Of a stretch of 64,000 nt of DNA, positions 62,814 to 64,000 are shown piece after piece (the stretch's first letter is position 1; every line of letters begins with the position of its first letter). This DNA comes from Sphingomonas lacunae (GTDB lineage Bacteria > Pseudomonadota > Alphaproteobacteria > Sphingomonadales > Sphingomonadaceae). The position numbers and the translations under genes are program-made. Under the pieces are notes generated by a model. It was not told the DNA's origin. It searched no databases and saw only the letters and a program-made list of their open reading frames with translations. Location of the stretch: assembly GCF_012979535.1 (NCBI RefSeq), contig NZ_CP053015.1, forward strand, positions 1-64,000, given 5' to 3'.

Positions 62814-63446
62814 TCAAAGCCCGCGCAGATAGGCGGCAATGTCATCATCCTGACAATTCGGATAAAAGAAATCGGCGAAATGTTCGCCAGCGATGGCTGC
62901 CTTGAGGAGATCCTGATCGACGCCTTTTAGAACACTCACCATGTCGCGGCAGGATGCAGCCTTCATGTCCTTCAGCTTGCTTCGATTGGCAGCCATGAAG
63001 TGTGCCCGCTCCTTGGGATAGCCGGCACCGCCTTCATTTTCGAATATCTTGCGATAACAATCTTGCAGATTCAGCTCAGCAGCCCAGCCGAACCCTTTCG
63101 AATAGGGCATGGAAATTGCATTGCCATCATTGATCTGGCTGAACAGGAAAGCATCCGTCGGATCGATGACGAGGCCGCAGAAAACTCCTGGCATGGCGTT
63201 ACAGGCCAGCATCGAACCCATTCCTGTGCCACAGCCAGTGACAACAAAGTCCGCAGCCTTTGAATTCAGCAATATGCCCGCCAGCAGACCGTTCATCACG
63301 TAAGTCAGGGAAGCACTGTCCTCCGCCGAATACATGCCATAATTGAAAACCTCATGACCAAGCGGTTCGGCAACCGCCACCAATGCCTCATGGACAAGCG
63401 CGTTCTTCGCCGCCTGGCTGTTCTCGATGATCAGCGCGATTTTCAT
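62814..63446 (-). CDS. RpiB/LacA/LacB family sugar isomerase, probable uronate isomerase
   Basis: 210 aa from ATG 63446 (MKIALIIENSQA); the frame opens at 63533, inside the operator. VTGCGTGMGSMLACNAMPGV carries the catalytic Cys/Thr segment of RpiB enzymes. The C-terminal extension beyond the 150-residue RpiB core is typical of the DhuI-like branch that replaces KduI, isomerising 4-deoxy-5-ketouronate to 2,5-diketo-3-deoxygluconate. No KduI is seen here, which supports that role. It heads the isomerase-kduD-kdgK-esterase operon. Confidence 0.88.
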   Translation of the reverse strand: MKIALIIENSQAAKNALVHEALVAVAEPLGHEVFNYGMYSAEDSASLTYVMNGLLAGILLNSKAADFVVTGCGTGMGSMLACNAMPGVFCGLVIDPTDAFLFSQINDGNAISMPYSKGFGWAAELNLQDCYRKIFENEGGAGYPKERAHFMAANRSKLKDMKAASCRDMVSVLKGVDQDLLKAAIAGEHFADFFYPNCQDDDIAAYLRGL

Positions 63447-63506
63447 ATATGTGCCGTCCCAATTGCTCCGGCCCGCAGGCCGACATTGCGTGAAATTCCG
63501 GCCAAT

Positions 63507-63520
63507 GGTAACCGGTGTCA
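63507..63520. promoter_or_regulatory. LacI-type operator, copy 2 (isomerase promoter)
   Basis: GGTAACCGGTGTCA, identical over 14 bp to the copy at 56391. It sits in the 96-bp gap between the LacI gene and the isomerase, 61 bp before the isomerase ATG, where a LacI repressor would block transcription. Confidence 0.8.
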
Positions 63521-63542
63521 AGACGGGATACAACCCGGCGCT

Positions 63543-64000
63543 TCATCCTTTTGGCGGAGCAGCGACCGACGACCGGCGAATCAGGCTCGAAAGGAACAAT
63601 GACGGCTCATCAGCCGCATGGTCGGGATCAATCAGCTTGAGCGCCGCCGCTCTGGCCATAGATACGATCGGCCAGCGCACCGTGGTTAAAGGCGGCCACA
63701 TATGTGCGGCTATGGCCGTATCGTCGAACCCGACGATCGACAGTTGGTCCGGCACGCGCAACTCACGCTGCCGTGCGGCATGCAAGACGCCGGCCGCCAT
63801 CTCGTCATTCGATGCAAAAATAGCCGTTGGTCTGGGGCTGAGGTCGAGAAGCCTTTCAGCTGCAGCCCTTCCCGAATCGAAGGTATAATTGCCATCTGCA
63901 ATCATCGATCGCGGGATCGTAATGCCGGCTTCGGCCAAAGCATGCTCAAACCCAGCCATCCGCTCCTCAGCGGACCTGAAGCCGGGAGGGCCAGCAATAA
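63543..64000 (-). CDS. LacI family transcriptional regulator (5' end outside window)
   Basis: The C-terminal 152 residues of a LacI-type repressor. IAGPPGFRSAEERMAGFEHAL is the usual sugar-binding-domain segment, then PRPTAIFASNDEMAAGVLHAA and LSIVGFDDTAIAAHMWPPLT. The frame is open through the right edge, so the DNA-binding domain is not visible. It probably controls the downstream isomerase operon and the pectate lyase/receptor promoters through GGTAACCGGTGTCA, with a pectin-derived sugar acid as inducer. Confidence 0.92.
   Translation of the reverse strand, partial: IAGPPGFRSAEERMAGFEHALAEAGITIPRSMIADGNYTFDSGRAAAERLLDLSPRPTAIFASNDEMAAGVLHAARQRELRVPDQLSIVGFDDTAIAAHMWPPLTTVRWPIVSMARAAALKLIDPDHAADEPSLFLSSLIRRSSVAAPPKG

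Overview
The window is about 63% GC and densely coded. It carries TonB-dependent receptors, a cbb3-type oxidase cluster, an FNR-type regulator and pairs of acyl-CoA dehydrogenases. This fits an aerobic to microaerobic alphaproteobacterium of the Sphingomonadales (a sphingomonad or erythrobacter-like organism). The placement rests on gene content and protein style only. No rRNA, tRNA, integrase, insertion sequence or CRISPR array was seen.

Layout. (1) 1-6982: the first 2,327 codons of a giant secreted animal-type haem peroxidase with RTX calcium-binding repeats, on the minus strand. Its C-terminus lies outside the window. An AT-rich leader of about 460 bp precedes it. (2) 7.4-12.5 kb: a MatB-like acyl-CoA synthetase divergent from two acyl-CoA dehydrogenases and a nitroreductase. 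(3) 12.5-18.3 kb: mixed genes (Sel1-repeat membrane protein, MpaB/DUF2236 oxygenase, SDR, DUF4010 and DUF808 membrane proteins). (4) 18.4-29.7 kb: a microaerobic respiration block with ccoNOQP-ccoGHIS in one tightly coupled minus-strand run, a small Cys-rich secreted protein coupled to ccoS, hemN, ompW and an FNR-type regulator. FNR boxes lie in front of ccoN and between hemN and ompW. (5) 30.2-36.3 kb: a signalling island with a REC plus MarR-like response regulator, a large membrane histidine kinase, and an H-NOX gas sensor overlapping a soluble hybrid histidine kinase. A palindrome, CTGCCA-N3-TGGCAG, occurs in two of its non-coding gaps. (6) 36.3-49 kb: carbon catabolism with a crotonase, an iron alcohol dehydrogenase, a TonB receptor, a GntR regulator with two TTGTATACAA operators, and an HMG-CoA lyase/HyuA/HyuB/type III CoA-transferase operon. 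A FrnE-like DsbA protein follows. (7) 49-64 kb: an S41 lipoprotein peptidase, then a pectin utilisation locus. The locus has an acetyl-esterase-like hydrolase, GH43, TonB receptor, pectate lyase, cupin, carboxylesterase, KdgK-type kinase, KduD-type dehydrogenase, RpiB-family isomerase and a LacI regulator running off the right edge. A GAF-phosphoribosyltransferase fusion gene sits inside it.

How they work together. Blocks 4 and 5 look like a gas-responsive region: FNR (O2) probably controls the high-affinity oxidase and anaerobic haem synthesis, while H-NOX (NO or O2) probably feeds a phosphorelay. Block 7 appears to import pectin fragments through the TonB receptor, cleave them with periplasmic enzymes, and isomerise, reduce and phosphorylate the unsaturated uronate to KDPG. 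A 14-bp LacI-type operator is shared by the pectate lyase and isomerase promoters.

Limits: all calls come from reading motifs. No database search, structure prediction or RNA folding was run.
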